Origin: CAYRFF01 sp964423575
GTDB taxonomy: Bacteria; Bacteroidota; Bacteroidia; Chitinophagales; Saprospiraceae
Length of the DNA: 64,000 nucleotides
Reading direction: 5' to 3'
Assembly: GCA_964423575.1 (NCBI GenBank)
Contig: CAYRFF010000009.1
Location: 11,204 to 75,203 of the forward strand
The position numbers were made by a program, and so were the translations under genes. This document shows positions 7,227 through 15,749 of this stretch, piece by piece. The notes below the pieces were generated by a model. It was not told where the DNA came from. It did not search any database and worked only from the letters and a program-made list of their open reading frames with translations. Within the stretch, counting starts at the first letter, position 1, and each line of letters starts with the position of its first letter.

Positions 7227-8849
7227 CTATCCATGCAATGCATGTAAAAATTCTTTAATGCTTAATGTGTTGAGACATTCTGAACTACGTATGCCGGCCT
7301 TTCTGGCTACTTTCACTCCGTACTTTATTAAATCGATTTGGTCTATGCTGTGCGCATCCGGATTAATTAATATTGGAACGCCATATTCCCTGCACAGAGG
7401 AATATATTCCCAGTCAATATCAAGTCTGAGTGGATTAGCATTTATTTCTATTGCTACCCTATTCTCCGCACAAGCTTTAATAATTTGCTCGTAATCAAGC
7501 TCATAGCCTTCTCGAGTCAATAACAACCTCCCGGACATGTGCCCAAGTATATCCACGTGTGGGTTTTCTATGGCAGCAAGCAAGCGTTCAGTAGCTTGAT
7601 TTTTGGACATCCCTAGATTACTATGCACAGAAGCAACGACTACATCGAGCTGCGACAGGCACTCATTGGATAAGTCCAATGTCCCATCTGTTAATATATC
7701 ACACTCCACACCTGTAAGAACGGTAAAGCCATCCAATTCTCTATTAAGCTTCTCGATTGCTCCCACCTGCATATCAATTCGGTCCTCGGAAAGGCCATTA
7801 GCATAAAAGGCAGCCTTACTATGATCGGTTATACTCAGATACTCAAATCCCTTTTCTATTGCTGCATCTACCATTTCTTCCATAGAATTTCTACCATCAC
7901 TCCAGTCAGTGTGCGCGTGAATCACACCTCGGATATCCTCCACTGCAATCAAGTCATCAATATTAAATTCAGCAGGAATATCTTCTCGTTTCATATCGCG
8001 CATTTCAGGAGGAATTACCGATAATCCAGCTTCCGCAAATGTCTTTACTTCACTTCCCTTCCATTCCAACCCATTTTCACTTATAAGCCGACCACCTATG
8101 GATTCAAATAATGATTTCTCGTAATCATCTGAAGTACATTCTGAAATGATAAAAGGAATTTTACTACTCGGCAATTCAAAATAAAGATCATCCTTTATTT
8201 TGCTAACTTTCCCTAACTCTTCTATTCGCTTATAAAATTCATCTCCGGCATCAATGACCAGCCAACCTATCTGATTAACAACCGGCATATTTCTTCGCAG
8301 CTCTCCTGTGAATTCGATTTTACCTGCAAAATCCTTTAACTGCTCATATAAGTCAATGTGAACGTTCATTGCCTGATACCATAACATCGCTCCTTTACTT
8401 CTTCGGTAAAAGTCAATTTCCTTGATGAAGTTTTGTCTGGTTTTCTCACCAAAGCCTTTCCATTTCAGTGCAGTTTTATCTACGAGACTTTCGTACAGAT
8501 CATCTATTGTAATAATATTTTGCTCCAGCCATAGAAATCTTATCTTACTGGCACCTAGTCCACGTATATTCAGAAAATCTACGACTCCCGGAGGAATTTT
8601 AGCCTTTAGCTTATCCAATTGTGGCATAGTTCCTTCTCTGCAGATAGCTATTATTTTTTCAGCAATCGCATCTCCTACTCCTTCCAGCTGCAAAAGCTCT
8701 TCTTCCGACATAGAACAAAGATCTCCCGGAACTTTCCTAAGTATCTCATAAGCTTTTTCGTAAGACCTTATTCTGAATACCGACTCACCGGTAATCTTCA
8801 TTAAATCTGCCAGCAATCTGAACTGCGATGCTATTTTTTTATTATCCAT
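7227..8849 (-). CDS. polX: PolX-like protein with PHP phosphoesterase domain
   Basis: A 540-residue protein with PolX layout: an 8-kDa-like domain and helix-hairpin-helix (LQLEGVGDAIAEKI, about residues 54-67), a polymerase-beta-like region (about 170-280) and a C-terminal PHP domain (about 305-535). PHP metal ligands look intact: HAHTDWSDG, TDHS, GVECDIL, VASVHS, LGHM and NPDAHS. In the polymerase region GELRRN is followed by VVNQIGWLVI where active PolX enzymes have a GDIDILV-like motif with two catalytic aspartates. Polymerase activity is therefore doubtful, while the 3'-5' exonuclease/phosphoesterase could remain. The annotation PolX describes homology, not proven function. Confidence 0.88.
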   Translation of the reverse strand: MDNKKIASQFRLLADLMKITGESVFRIRSYEKAYEILRKVPGDLCSMSEEELLQLEGVGDAIAEKIIAICREGTMPQLDKLKAKIPPGVVDFLNIRGLGASKIRFLWLEQNIITIDDLYESLVDKTALKWKGFGEKTRQNFIKEIDFYRRSKGAMLWYQAMNVHIDLYEQLKDFAGKIEFTGELRRNMPVVNQIGWLVIDAGDEFYKRIEELGKVSKIKDDLYFELPSSKIPFIISECTSDDYEKSLFESIGGRLISENGLEWKGSEVKTFAEAGLSVIPPEMRDMKREDIPAEFNIDDLIAVEDIRGVIHAHTDWSDGRNSMEEMVDAAIEKGFEYLSITDHSKAAFYANGLSEDRIDMQVGAIEKLNRELDGFTVLTGVECDILTDGTLDLSNECLSQLDVVVASVHSNLGMSKNQATERLLAAIENPHVDILGHMSGRLLLTREGYELDYEQIIKACAENRVAIEINANPLRLDIDWEYIPLCREYGVPILINPDAHSIDQIDLIKYGVKVARKAGIRSSECLNTLSIKEFLHALHG

Positions 8850-8862
8850 CTAATTATCTTGA

Positions 8863-8894
8863 TTTGAACTTAAAAGGTAAAGATATTACATTTG
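8863..8894 (+). promoter_or_regulatory. Bacteroidota promoter, TTTG-N20-TACATTTG
   Basis: A TTTG at 8863-8866 and TACATTTG at 8887-8894 are separated by 20 bases, an excellent match to the Bacteroidota primary-sigma promoter (TTTG, 19-21 bases, TAnnTTTG). The next gene's ATG is 22 bases downstream at 8917. This is the best-formed promoter I found. Confidence 0.75.
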
Positions 8895-8916
8895 CAGAGA
8901 ACAAATTTTTAAGGAT

Positions 8917-9522
8917 ATGAAAAATATCATTTTAGTACTTAGTCTATTTATTTTAGTTTCCTGCAACAATGCCGGAAAATCCGGCAGTGGATCTTCATCC
9001 GGTTCCGGTGAGACGATTGAAGGTTATACGATAAAAGTCATCAACGGTGACAGCATCGCAACTATGGAGGGGAATATCGTAAAAGTAGTTGAACAAGGAC
9101 GAGTAAAAAATGGAAAGCGTGAAGGCTTCTGGGTACGCTATCCGGATAGAGACCATTCTCGTATTTCATCCTTAATCTACTTTCAGGGAGGCATATTTAA
9201 TGGTCCATATTATCTGTACTCAGGGAATGGAGAACTTGAACTTGCAGCTAATTATGTCAATGGAAAACTTGATGGAGACTACACTAAGTATAAGTTTGGA
9301 TATCCGGTAGAGCTCGCATTCTACATCGATGGCAACCTGCATGGGAAAAGGACTTTGTACTACACCGATAAGGATTTATATACCAAGATTCAGAAAATTG
9401 AAAACTACAATATGGGGAAATATGACGGCTCTGTTTCATGGTACAATCCGGAAGGAGAAATGACGATGGAATATATCTACAAAAATGGTGAGCAAATCTC
9501 CGGAGGAATTATTGAGCGATAA
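8917..9522 (+). CDS. MORN/YwqK-like repeat lipoprotein
   Basis: A 201-residue lipoprotein: the signal sequence ends in the lipobox LVSC at about residue 16, followed by a Gly/Ser-rich linker. The body has repeated MORN-like units of the toxin-antitoxin YwqK type: GRVKNGKREGFWVRYP, GGIFNGPYYLYSGNGE, NGKLDGDYTKY, DGNLHGKRTLYY and MGKYDGSVSWYNPEG. Such beta-strand repeats are common in Bacteroidota exported proteins, and the antitoxin label is only a family name; nothing nearby resembles a YwqJ toxin. It has its own strong promoter and is followed two bases later by the nuclease-domain gene, so they form a probable two-gene operon. Confidence 0.85.
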   Translation: MKNIILVLSLFILVSCNNAGKSGSGSSSGSGETIEGYTIKVINGDSIATMEGNIVKVVEQGRVKNGKREGFWVRYPDRDHSRISSLIYFQGGIFNGPYYLYSGNGELELAANYVNGKLDGDYTKYKFGYPVELAFYIDGNLHGKRTLYYTDKDLYTKIQKIENYNMGKYDGSVSWYNPEGEMTMEYIYKNGEQISGGIIER

Positions 9523-9524
9523 GA

Positions 9525-9983
9525 ATGGATATTTTAAAGTATAAGGATTATTTAAAATTTGCCGTAAGGCAGGGTAAACAGTCCATTTACGATCCCAATA
9601 ATAAACAGTGGAGAAAACTCGAGCCTGAAGAACTTGTCAGGCAGTGTCTGTATCAGTTTCTCATAAGAGAGAAGCAAGTACCTGAACACATGATAAAAAT
9701 CGAGTATAGTCTACATTTTATCGATCATGCTTTTAGGGCTGATCTCGTGATTTTCGACAGGAAGGGAAAGATTCTTGCAATCGCGGAGTGCAAATCATTT
9801 AAACTGACACTTCAGCAAAAACACCTCGATCAGATTGCGCTGTACAATCAGAAGATTAAAGCAGATTTCCTCATTCTGACGAATGGAAGAGAAAGTCTTC
9901 TCTACAATACTAAAAACATGGCAAATTCTATGGATTTAATGGAATTCCCCTGCTATTCAGAGCTTATTTCCAGCGAAGCATAA
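9525..9983 (+). CDS. Stand-alone HsdR N-terminal-like nuclease domain
   Basis: A 152-residue protein corresponding to the type I restriction enzyme R protein N-terminal domain (HSDR_N_2 type), a PD-(D/E)xK nuclease fold. The catalytic pattern is visible: Glu after KIEYSLHF, Asp in FRADLVIFD, then ILAIAECKSF (E-x-K), followed by Gln/Tyr in LDQIALYNQK. There are no helicase, methylase or specificity subunits nearby, so it is not part of an R-M system here. Single-domain relatives are widespread in Bacteroidota with unknown function. It starts two bases after the MORN-like gene stops. Confidence 0.8.
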   Translation: MDILKYKDYLKFAVRQGKQSIYDPNNKQWRKLEPEELVRQCLYQFLIREKQVPEHMIKIEYSLHFIDHAFRADLVIFDRKGKILAIAECKSFKLTLQQKHLDQIALYNQKIKADFLILTNGRESLLYNTKNMANSMDLMEFPCYSELISSEA

Positions 9984-10081
9984 ACCGGTCTCCCGCTGTC
10001 AAAAATTCTAAGCAATAAAAGTGTAAATTGCTTGATAATTTAGTACATTGGCAATCCAATTTAAGTTTTGACATTGTTAGT

Positions 10082-11026
10082 ATGAAGGAAGAAAAAATAT
10101 TGCTGACCGGCGGTGGTGGTCAGCTGGGAACTGTTCTAAGACAAGCCCTAAATGAAAAGTATGGTACTCAGAATGTTATTCTTTCCGATGTGAGAGAAAT
10201 TGAGTCAGATGACAATCCGTTTGAAATATTGAACGTAGCAGATTACGAGGATGTAGTGAAGATTATTAAAAAGCACAAAGTCACTAAGATCTTTCATCTG
10301 GCGGCAATTTTATCGGCATCCGGAGAAGCCAATCCCGCTCTTACCAGAATGGTAAATTCAACCGGTTTCTTTAATATTCTTACTGCATCGGTAGAATGCA
10401 ATGTGGGCCAAGTATTTTACCCAAGTTCTATTGCTGTATTCGGTCCCGAAGTCCCCAAGGAAGCTCCACAGGATACAATGGTCTTACCCACTACTGTATA
10501 TGGCGTTACTAAGATTAACGGAGAAAAATGGGCTCATTATTTCCACCAGCGATATGGGCTCGATGTGAGGAGCCTGAGATATCCCGGGGTAATCGGTTAT
10601 CAGAGTATGCCGGGAGGAGGAACTACGGATTATGCTGTCACTATTTTCCATAGTGCATTAAAAAAGGAAAAATTTGGCTGTTTTCTGGCAGCAAAGGAAT
10701 ATCTTCCGATGATATATATGGATGACGCAATTAGGGCGACACTTGAATTAATGGATGCAGATGAACGAAATATCAAGACTCGGCATTCTTATAATATATC
10801 GGGGCTTAGTTTCTGTCCGGAAGAGCTTGCAGCTGAAATTAAAAAACATGTGCCGGACTTCGAGATTGATTTTATCCCTGATGAAAGGCAGATCATAGCC
10901 TCTAGCTGGCCGGACATCATTCTGGATGATGAAGCCAGAGCCGATTGGAACTGGAAGCCGAGATATGACCTTGCAGCCATGGTAGAAGACATGTTTAAAA
11001 ACTTATCTATAAAGTATAAAAAGTAA
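10082..11026 (+). CDS. tdh: L-threonine 3-dehydrogenase (SDR/epimerase type)
   Basis: A 314-residue extended short-chain dehydrogenase. The ATG at 10082 places the NAD-binding LLTGGGGQLGT at residues 7-17; an upstream TTG at 10028 would add an unsupported extension. The catalytic YxxxK (YGVTK) is near residue 140, with SSIAVFGPE as the upstream Ser/Thr. The family oxidises L-threonine to 2-amino-3-oxobutanoate with NAD. The next gene, five bases on, is the ligase that splits that unstable product, which supports the threonine assignment over a generic sugar epimerase. Confidence 0.9.
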   Translation: MKEEKILLTGGGGQLGTVLRQALNEKYGTQNVILSDVREIESDDNPFEILNVADYEDVVKIIKKHKVTKIFHLAAILSASGEANPALTRMVNSTGFFNILTASVECNVGQVFYPSSIAVFGPEVPKEAPQDTMVLPTTVYGVTKINGEKWAHYFHQRYGLDVRSLRYPGVIGYQSMPGGGTTDYAVTIFHSALKKEKFGCFLAAKEYLPMIYMDDAIRATLELMDADERNIKTRHSYNISGLSFCPEELAAEIKKHVPDFEIDFIPDERQIIASSWPDIILDDEARADWNWKPRYDLAAMVEDMFKNLSIKYKK

Positions 11027-11030
11027 AATT

Positions 11031-12218
11031 ATGTTTGAGAATGTAAGAGAAGATTTAAAGAAGGAACTTCAGGAGCTGAAAGAGGCCGGATTATATAAAT
11101 TAGAGCGGGTTATTACAACACCGCAAGCTGCCGAGATTAAGACGACACAAGGATTGGATGTGCTTAATTTCTGCGCCAATAATTATCTTGGTTTAAGCTC
11201 ATATCCCGAAGTATTACAAGCAGCAAAAGACACACTTGATTCCCATGGATTTGGGATGTCTTCTGTGCGGTTCATCTGTGGTACTCAGGATATCCATAAG
11301 GAGTTAGAGAGAAAAATCGCTGATTTTGTCGGCCAAGAAGATGCAATTCTCTATGCAGCTGCTTTTGATGCCAACGGAGGCCTGTTTGAACCTTTATTAA
11401 CCGCTGAAGATGCCGTTATATCCGACAGTTTAAATCACGCTTCCATAATCGATGGAATCAGATTATCCAAAGCAGCAAGATATCGCTACAAGAATAACGA
11501 TATGGCAGACCTGGAAGAGAAACTAAAAGAAGCACAAGGTGCGAGAAGACGCTTAATCGCCACAGATGGAGTTTTCTCAATGGATGGTTATATAGCTCAA
11601 TTGGACAAAATATGTGACTTGGCAGATAAATACGACGCGATGGTCATGGTCGATGATTGCCATGCTACCGGGTTCATGGGTAAAACAGGCCGTGGTACTC
11701 CTGAATTTTGTGGAGTAATGGACAGAGTCGACATCATTACAGGAACCTTTGGTAAAGCTCTGGGTGGTGCATCAGGTGGCTTTACTGCAGCAAGGAAAGA
11801 GATCGTAGATATCCTTAGACAGAAATCACGTCCTTACCTCTTTTCTAATACGCTTGCTCCGGCAATTGTCGGTGCTTCACTCAAGGTTCTCGACATGCTG
11901 ACTACCTCCACGGAGTTGCGTGATAAGCTCGAGCGCAATGCGCTTCATTTCCGCACAAAGATGAAAGAAGCAGGATTTGACATTCTTGATGGAACGCATC
12001 CTATCGTACCGGTGATGTTATATGATGCTCCACTAAGTCAGAAATTCTCAGAGAAACTCCTGGATAAGGGGATTTACGTTATAGGTTTCTTTTATCCGGT
12101 TGTACCTGCAGGACAAGCTCGTATCAGAGTTCAGCTTTCTGCAGCGCATACGCCTGAACAGATTGACCTTGCAGTAAAAGCATTTACAGAGGTAGGAAAA
12201 GAACTTGGTGTAATTTAA
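11031..12218 (+). CDS. kbl: Glycine C-acetyltransferase (KBL)
   Basis: A 395-residue alpha-oxoamine synthase that cleaves 2-amino-3-oxobutanoate with CoA to glycine and acetyl-CoA. Features are LNFCANNYLGLSSYPEV, the FGMSSVRFICGTQDIHKELE block, the PLP-holding MVDDCHATGFMG and the PLP-lysine segment TGTFGKALGG with Lys near residue 242. The sequence is much closer to KBL than to 8-amino-7-oxononanoate synthase, and the upstream threonine dehydrogenase confirms the pathway. The two genes form a compact catabolic operon. Confidence 0.95.
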   Translation: MFENVREDLKKELQELKEAGLYKLERVITTPQAAEIKTTQGLDVLNFCANNYLGLSSYPEVLQAAKDTLDSHGFGMSSVRFICGTQDIHKELERKIADFVGQEDAILYAAAFDANGGLFEPLLTAEDAVISDSLNHASIIDGIRLSKAARYRYKNNDMADLEEKLKEAQGARRRLIATDGVFSMDGYIAQLDKICDLADKYDAMVMVDDCHATGFMGKTGRGTPEFCGVMDRVDIITGTFGKALGGASGGFTAARKEIVDILRQKSRPYLFSNTLAPAIVGASLKVLDMLTTSTELRDKLERNALHFRTKMKEAGFDILDGTHPIVPVMLYDAPLSQKFSEKLLDKGIYVIGFFYPVVPAGQARIRVQLSAAHTPEQIDLAVKAFTEVGKELGVI

Positions 12219-12252
12219 GCCGACTTGATCATCGGATTAAATGATTGGATAT

Positions 12253-12609
12253 TCATTCGCGGATTTCATCATCCAGAATCTCTTTTAAGCGATTAAGGCT
12301 ATCGAGTATGGTAGCATATATTTCCTGTGCCTGACCGGGATTATCATAAAGCCGGTCGGTATAGGAGGTGTAATCCTGCTCGGTCATATCATGCAGTTTA
12401 AATATCTGTTGATAATATACTTTCTTAAGAGAATCTCTCTGCCGCAGAGGTGCATTCTCGACAGCAGAATCAGCAATTAAAATATCGAGAAAAACGGATT
12501 GAAATTTTTGCTTTTCAGCAAATGATAGGCTGGTATCGCTGTTACAGGCTGTTATTGTAAACAGGAAAATCAAGCTTATTAAAGAAAAGTATTTGATAGT
12601 GTTTTTCAT
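12253..12609 (-). CDS. DUF4296 lipoprotein
   Basis: A 118-residue small lipoprotein: MKNT, a hydrophobic stretch and the lipobox TITAC at about residue 22. The mature part is helical and acidic (FAEKQKFQSVFLDILIADSAVE, LKKVYYQQIFKLHDMTEQDY, YDNPGQAQEIYATILDSL), the DUF4296 pattern seen only in Bacteroidota. Function is unknown. It overlaps the phosphatase gene by four bases (ATGA on the minus strand), so both are translated from one mRNA. Confidence 0.85.
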   Translation of the reverse strand: MKNTIKYFSLISLIFLFTITACNSDTSLSFAEKQKFQSVFLDILIADSAVENAPLRQRDSLKKVYYQQIFKLHDMTEQDYTSYTDRLYDNPGQAQEIYATILDSLNRLKEILDDEIRE

Positions 12610-13112
12610 CCTGTCAGAATTAGTTTTCTAGGTTCAGTAAAATTCTCCAGTGTTGCACAACAGGATTTCCATTCATTCCACTTGCTTTCGCTACGCATTA
12701 CAGCTAGGCTTGCCGGCGGGAAATTCATAAGTGGTCTATCATCAATAAAATGATTGACAAGACTTAAGGCAGCAGGGTTATGCCCGATTATCATAGCATG
12801 TTCCACGGAATCATCCCATGAGTGAATAATATCGATCAGAACATCCGCTGGAGCATTATATATATCCTGATTATAATGTACTTCATTAAAACTCTCTCCC
12901 CAGAGTTTTAAAAAATATCCGGCAGTTTCTCTGGTACGTACAGCAGTACTTACTTCCATTTTGTCAGGAACGAAAGAATACACTTTACAATAGAAGTTAC
13001 TTATGAGTTCTGCTTCTGACCTGCCTCTCGCACTCAGTTTACGATTAAAGTCATCAGTAAAGCCACCGGAAGGTAAAGCATCGGCATGTCGTATTATGGT
13101 CAGTGTTTTCAT
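12606..13112 (-). CDS. SixA-like histidine phosphatase
   Basis: A 168-residue histidine phosphatase superfamily protein. The catalytic RHA motif with His9 is in LTIIRHADALPSG, the second arginine region is STAVRTRETA, and the second histidine is in EHAMIIGHNPAAL. The compact length matches SixA/CobC-like phosphatases, of which SixA removes phosphate from histidine-phosphorylated proteins; the real substrate here is unknown. It is the first gene of a two-gene unit with the DUF4296 lipoprotein, with which no functional link is known. Confidence 0.88.
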   Translation of the reverse strand: MKTLTIIRHADALPSGGFTDDFNRKLSARGRSEAELISNFYCKVYSFVPDKMEVSTAVRTRETAGYFLKLWGESFNEVHYNQDIYNAPADVLIDIIHSWDDSVEHAMIIGHNPAALSLVNHFIDDRPLMNFPPASLAVMRSESKWNEWKSCCATLENFTEPRKLILTG

Positions 13113-13259
13113 TCTTAATCAATCAACTTGATTCTTATGCAATAGTTGCGATTCACCCCGCTATCAAAAGAAAAAGAAAAGTATTTAAATAAGTTCCTTA
13201 TCTTTACTTCTTAGCCACTACCGGCAGTTATTCAAAGGATAAATTTAAGTTCTTAAACC

Positions 13260-14612
13260 TTGTCAGACAAATATAACATATCAACTATTTACCAGCAGAT
13301 TGAAGATGAAGCTTTAATCGAATGGCTAAAGATCATTCTTAAAAAAGACAAGGCATTGAGGATTGAATATCTGACTAAGTTTGTTACAGACGTAGAAGTC
13401 AAAGATATACGTGATAAATATTTCAGCCTTTGCAGAGAAATCAAGAAGTATCATGGAGTAAATGTCGATGGACACAAGAAACTCAAAGGCAAAAAAATGT
13501 ACGAATTGTACGACAGGCTTCTATCAACCGGACTAGATCAACTGGCAATGGAAAACTTTAAAGAAGCTTACGAAATCGGCTTTGCTGTCCATTCGTTTCT
13601 CTATCCACTGTATCTCACCGACAAGTTGAATGAAACAGGAACAATTGTCCTGAGGAAGACATACGAGCTTATGAACTACCTGGCCAATGTACCTCTCCCA
13701 CCTCCTTTGGTTTCAATAATCTCAGAGGACTGGACTGCAATTCTGGAGGCAGGTAACTTCAAGATATTTGATGTAAATTATAATCCATTTACATTATTGT
13801 TCAAGATTTATGATGATGAGACTGCTCTATACCATTATTTAAGAGATCAGATTGATAAAGTAAAATATTCTGAAGAAGCCAATAAAGCTCTTAGATTGAT
13901 ATTCACTTATGCGCAACTGCAGGAATTGCCACCGGAGAAATTAAATCCTCTGGTGGAGTATATGCATCCATTACAGTTGAGAAGAATTTTGTCGGAAATA
14001 TCAGATGAGAAGAAATTTAGTTTACACAAATATATCATTGATTCTGTCAGGCCGGAAAAGGACAAGAGACTTCAACAGCTCTTATTGAAAGAACAGTTCA
14101 ATTTTCATATCAGAAATCAGGAATATGATAATGCTTGGGAACAGTTGATTTTATTACTCGAAGGAAAGGAAAGTGATGAATACATAAATTTACTCGTTTC
14201 CTATCTTAAAAAGTACAATGACAGTCTCTCCGGGGAGCAGGAAGAATATTTGCGAAAGCTTGTATCAAGACTTAACAAAAAGCATCGCCGGGAAATCATG
14301 ATTCAGCTACAATGGAATGAGGAGTTGAAAGAAGATTTATTTCAAGATCCGGAGGTAAAAGATATCATTCCCTATCTGGGGCATATCAAAAAGGATAATA
14401 AAAGCGAGATTATAAAGCATTTTAACACCCGCGTACTGGATTATCTCGAAAGTTATCACGGCGAAAAAAGCGTCGAATATGTTGAAGATATTTTAAAATC
14501 GCTGCAGCGAAATGGTCACCGGGACTTATATTTAAAAGTTATCAAAGTAGTAGCGGATAAGTACAAAAATCGCCCTTCGATAAAGAGTTTCCTAACTGCA
14601 AATCGCATTTAA
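13260..14612 (+). CDS. Unknown alpha-helical 450-residue protein, TTG start
   Basis: I do not recognise the family. The protein is almost entirely charged, helical sequence with no signal peptide or membrane segment. Its centre (about 230-300) and end (about 360-450) look like TPR/HEAT-like helical repeats, for example FNFHIRNQEYDNAWEQLILL. A stop codon (TAA at 13254) lies two codons before the TTG at 13260, and the next in-frame ATG is about 79 codons in, so TTG is the likely start. It stops directly before the ATG of rlmH, indicating cotranscription. Confidence 0.7.
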   Translation: MSDKYNISTIYQQIEDEALIEWLKIILKKDKALRIEYLTKFVTDVEVKDIRDKYFSLCREIKKYHGVNVDGHKKLKGKKMYELYDRLLSTGLDQLAMENFKEAYEIGFAVHSFLYPLYLTDKLNETGTIVLRKTYELMNYLANVPLPPPLVSIISEDWTAILEAGNFKIFDVNYNPFTLLFKIYDDETALYHYLRDQIDKVKYSEEANKALRLIFTYAQLQELPPEKLNPLVEYMHPLQLRRILSEISDEKKFSLHKYIIDSVRPEKDKRLQQLLLKEQFNFHIRNQEYDNAWEQLILLLEGKESDEYINLLVSYLKKYNDSLSGEQEEYLRKLVSRLNKKHRREIMIQLQWNEELKEDLFQDPEVKDIIPYLGHIKKDNKSEIIKHFNTRVLDYLESYHGEKSVEYVEDILKSLQRNGHRDLYLKVIKVVADKYKNRPSIKSFLTANRI

Positions 14613-15074
14613 ATGAAGGTTTCTTTCTGGACTATCGGGTCAACAAAATCACCGGTTTATGCTGAAATGATTTCAGAATATAATAAGCGACTTCAGCATT
14701 ATCTGAAATATGAGTATCGCGAAATCGATATCCCTGCCAAAGGAAATCCCGCCAGGGTTATGGAGATTGAGAAAGACCGGATTATGAAATCATTGAAAGC
14801 TAATGATATTCTCATCCTTTGGGACGTCAAAGGGAAACAAATGAGTTCAGAAGACTATGCCGAGTTTATGCAGAGTCAGATGATGACAGGCGCTGATATT
14901 GTCTTTCTGATAGGTGGCGCCTACGGTTTCCACAAAGAATTAAAACAAAGGGCTGCACACAGATTATCTCTGAGCAAAATGACGTTTAACCATCAGATGG
15001 TGCGTGTCATTGCACTTGAACAGCTGTATCGTGCTATGACTATTTTACGTAATGAACCTTATCACAATGGGTAA
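14613..15074 (+). CDS. rlmH: 23S rRNA (pseudouridine1915-N3)-methyltransferase RlmH
   Basis: A 153-residue SPOUT-class methyltransferase that uses SAM to methylate pseudouridine 1915 in helix 69 of 23S rRNA. The trefoil-knot region carries VFLIGGAYGFH and the C-terminal end SKMTFNHQMVRVIALEQLYRAMTIL with PYHNG, the classic YbeA/RlmH signature. Length is normal. Its ATG abuts the TAA of the unknown gene upstream, so it is translated from the same transcript, and the rhomboid gene begins 15 bases later. Confidence 0.96.
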   Translation: MKVSFWTIGSTKSPVYAEMISEYNKRLQHYLKYEYREIDIPAKGNPARVMEIEKDRIMKSLKANDILILWDVKGKQMSSEDYAEFMQSQMMTGADIVFLIGGAYGFHKELKQRAAHRLSLSKMTFNHQMVRVIALEQLYRAMTILRNEPYHNG

Positions 15075-15089
15075 AATAATGGATCGTAT

Positions 15090-15719
15090 ATGGGTAATAT
15101 GAGTATCACAGAAATTCTCGTAATTATAATTTTCCTGGTTAGTCTGTATGCTTTTGGGAAGCCGGATATTATAAATCGGTTTAAGCACTATCCCTATCGT
15201 GAAAAGCATAACAAAGAATATTACAGGATGATCACCTCGGGTTTTTTGCACGGTGGCTGGCTTCATCTCCTGATTAACATGTTTGTGATGTGGGAATTTG
15301 GGAATATTGTAGAACGATACTATATCCTTGAATTTGGTGCAACGTCAGGAAAACTGTTTTACTTACTCCTGTTCTTTCTGGCAATAGTTGCAGGAGACCT
15401 GCCTACATATTTTAAATATGCGGATCAAAAGGGATTCGCGAGTATCGGCGCTTCAGGTGCAGTATCTGCGATAGTATTTGTATTTATTATAATGGAACCG
15501 TGGCAGATGTTATATCTGTACGGTATCGTTCCTATCCCTGCAATTGTCGGTGGAGTTGCTTATCTGGTGTACAGTCAATGGGCTTCCAACAAATCCGGTG
15601 GACGCATTGACCATCAGGCACATATATTCGGAGCGTTATTTGGGATGTTGTTTACCATTCTCCTGGCACCGCACCTATTGCTAGAGTTCTTTACCAAGCT
15701 TTTCGGCTTCTTTGGTTAA
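15090..15719 (+). CDS. Rhomboid family intramembrane serine protease
   Basis: A 209-residue membrane protein with about six hydrophobic segments. The catalytic serine lies in GASGA (in FASIGASGAVSAIVF, about residue 120) and the histidine in HQAHIFGALFGM (about residue 177). The first-loop motif GFLHGGWLHLLINMFVMWEFG is also typical. Rhomboids cleave other membrane proteins within the bilayer; substrates here are unknown. Start could be the ATG at 15090 or the one three codons later. It is likely the last gene of the operon with rlmH and is convergent with the GGT-like gene. Confidence 0.9.
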   Translation: MGNMSITEILVIIIFLVSLYAFGKPDIINRFKHYPYREKHNKEYYRMITSGFLHGGWLHLLINMFVMWEFGNIVERYYILEFGATSGKLFYLLLFFLAIVAGDLPTYFKYADQKGFASIGASGAVSAIVFVFIIMEPWQMLYLYGIVPIPAIVGGVAYLVYSQWASNKSGGRIDHQAHIFGALFGMLFTILLAPHLLLEFFTKLFGFFG

Positions 15720-15749
15720 GGCTTTCTCGTAAGAGAGGTACGATGTTAA

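Noticed and set aside
8917..9983. A toxin-antitoxin pair
   Set aside because: The YwqK antitoxin name is a homology label, and the second gene is HsdR-N-like rather than a YwqJ toxin; nothing shows toxicity.
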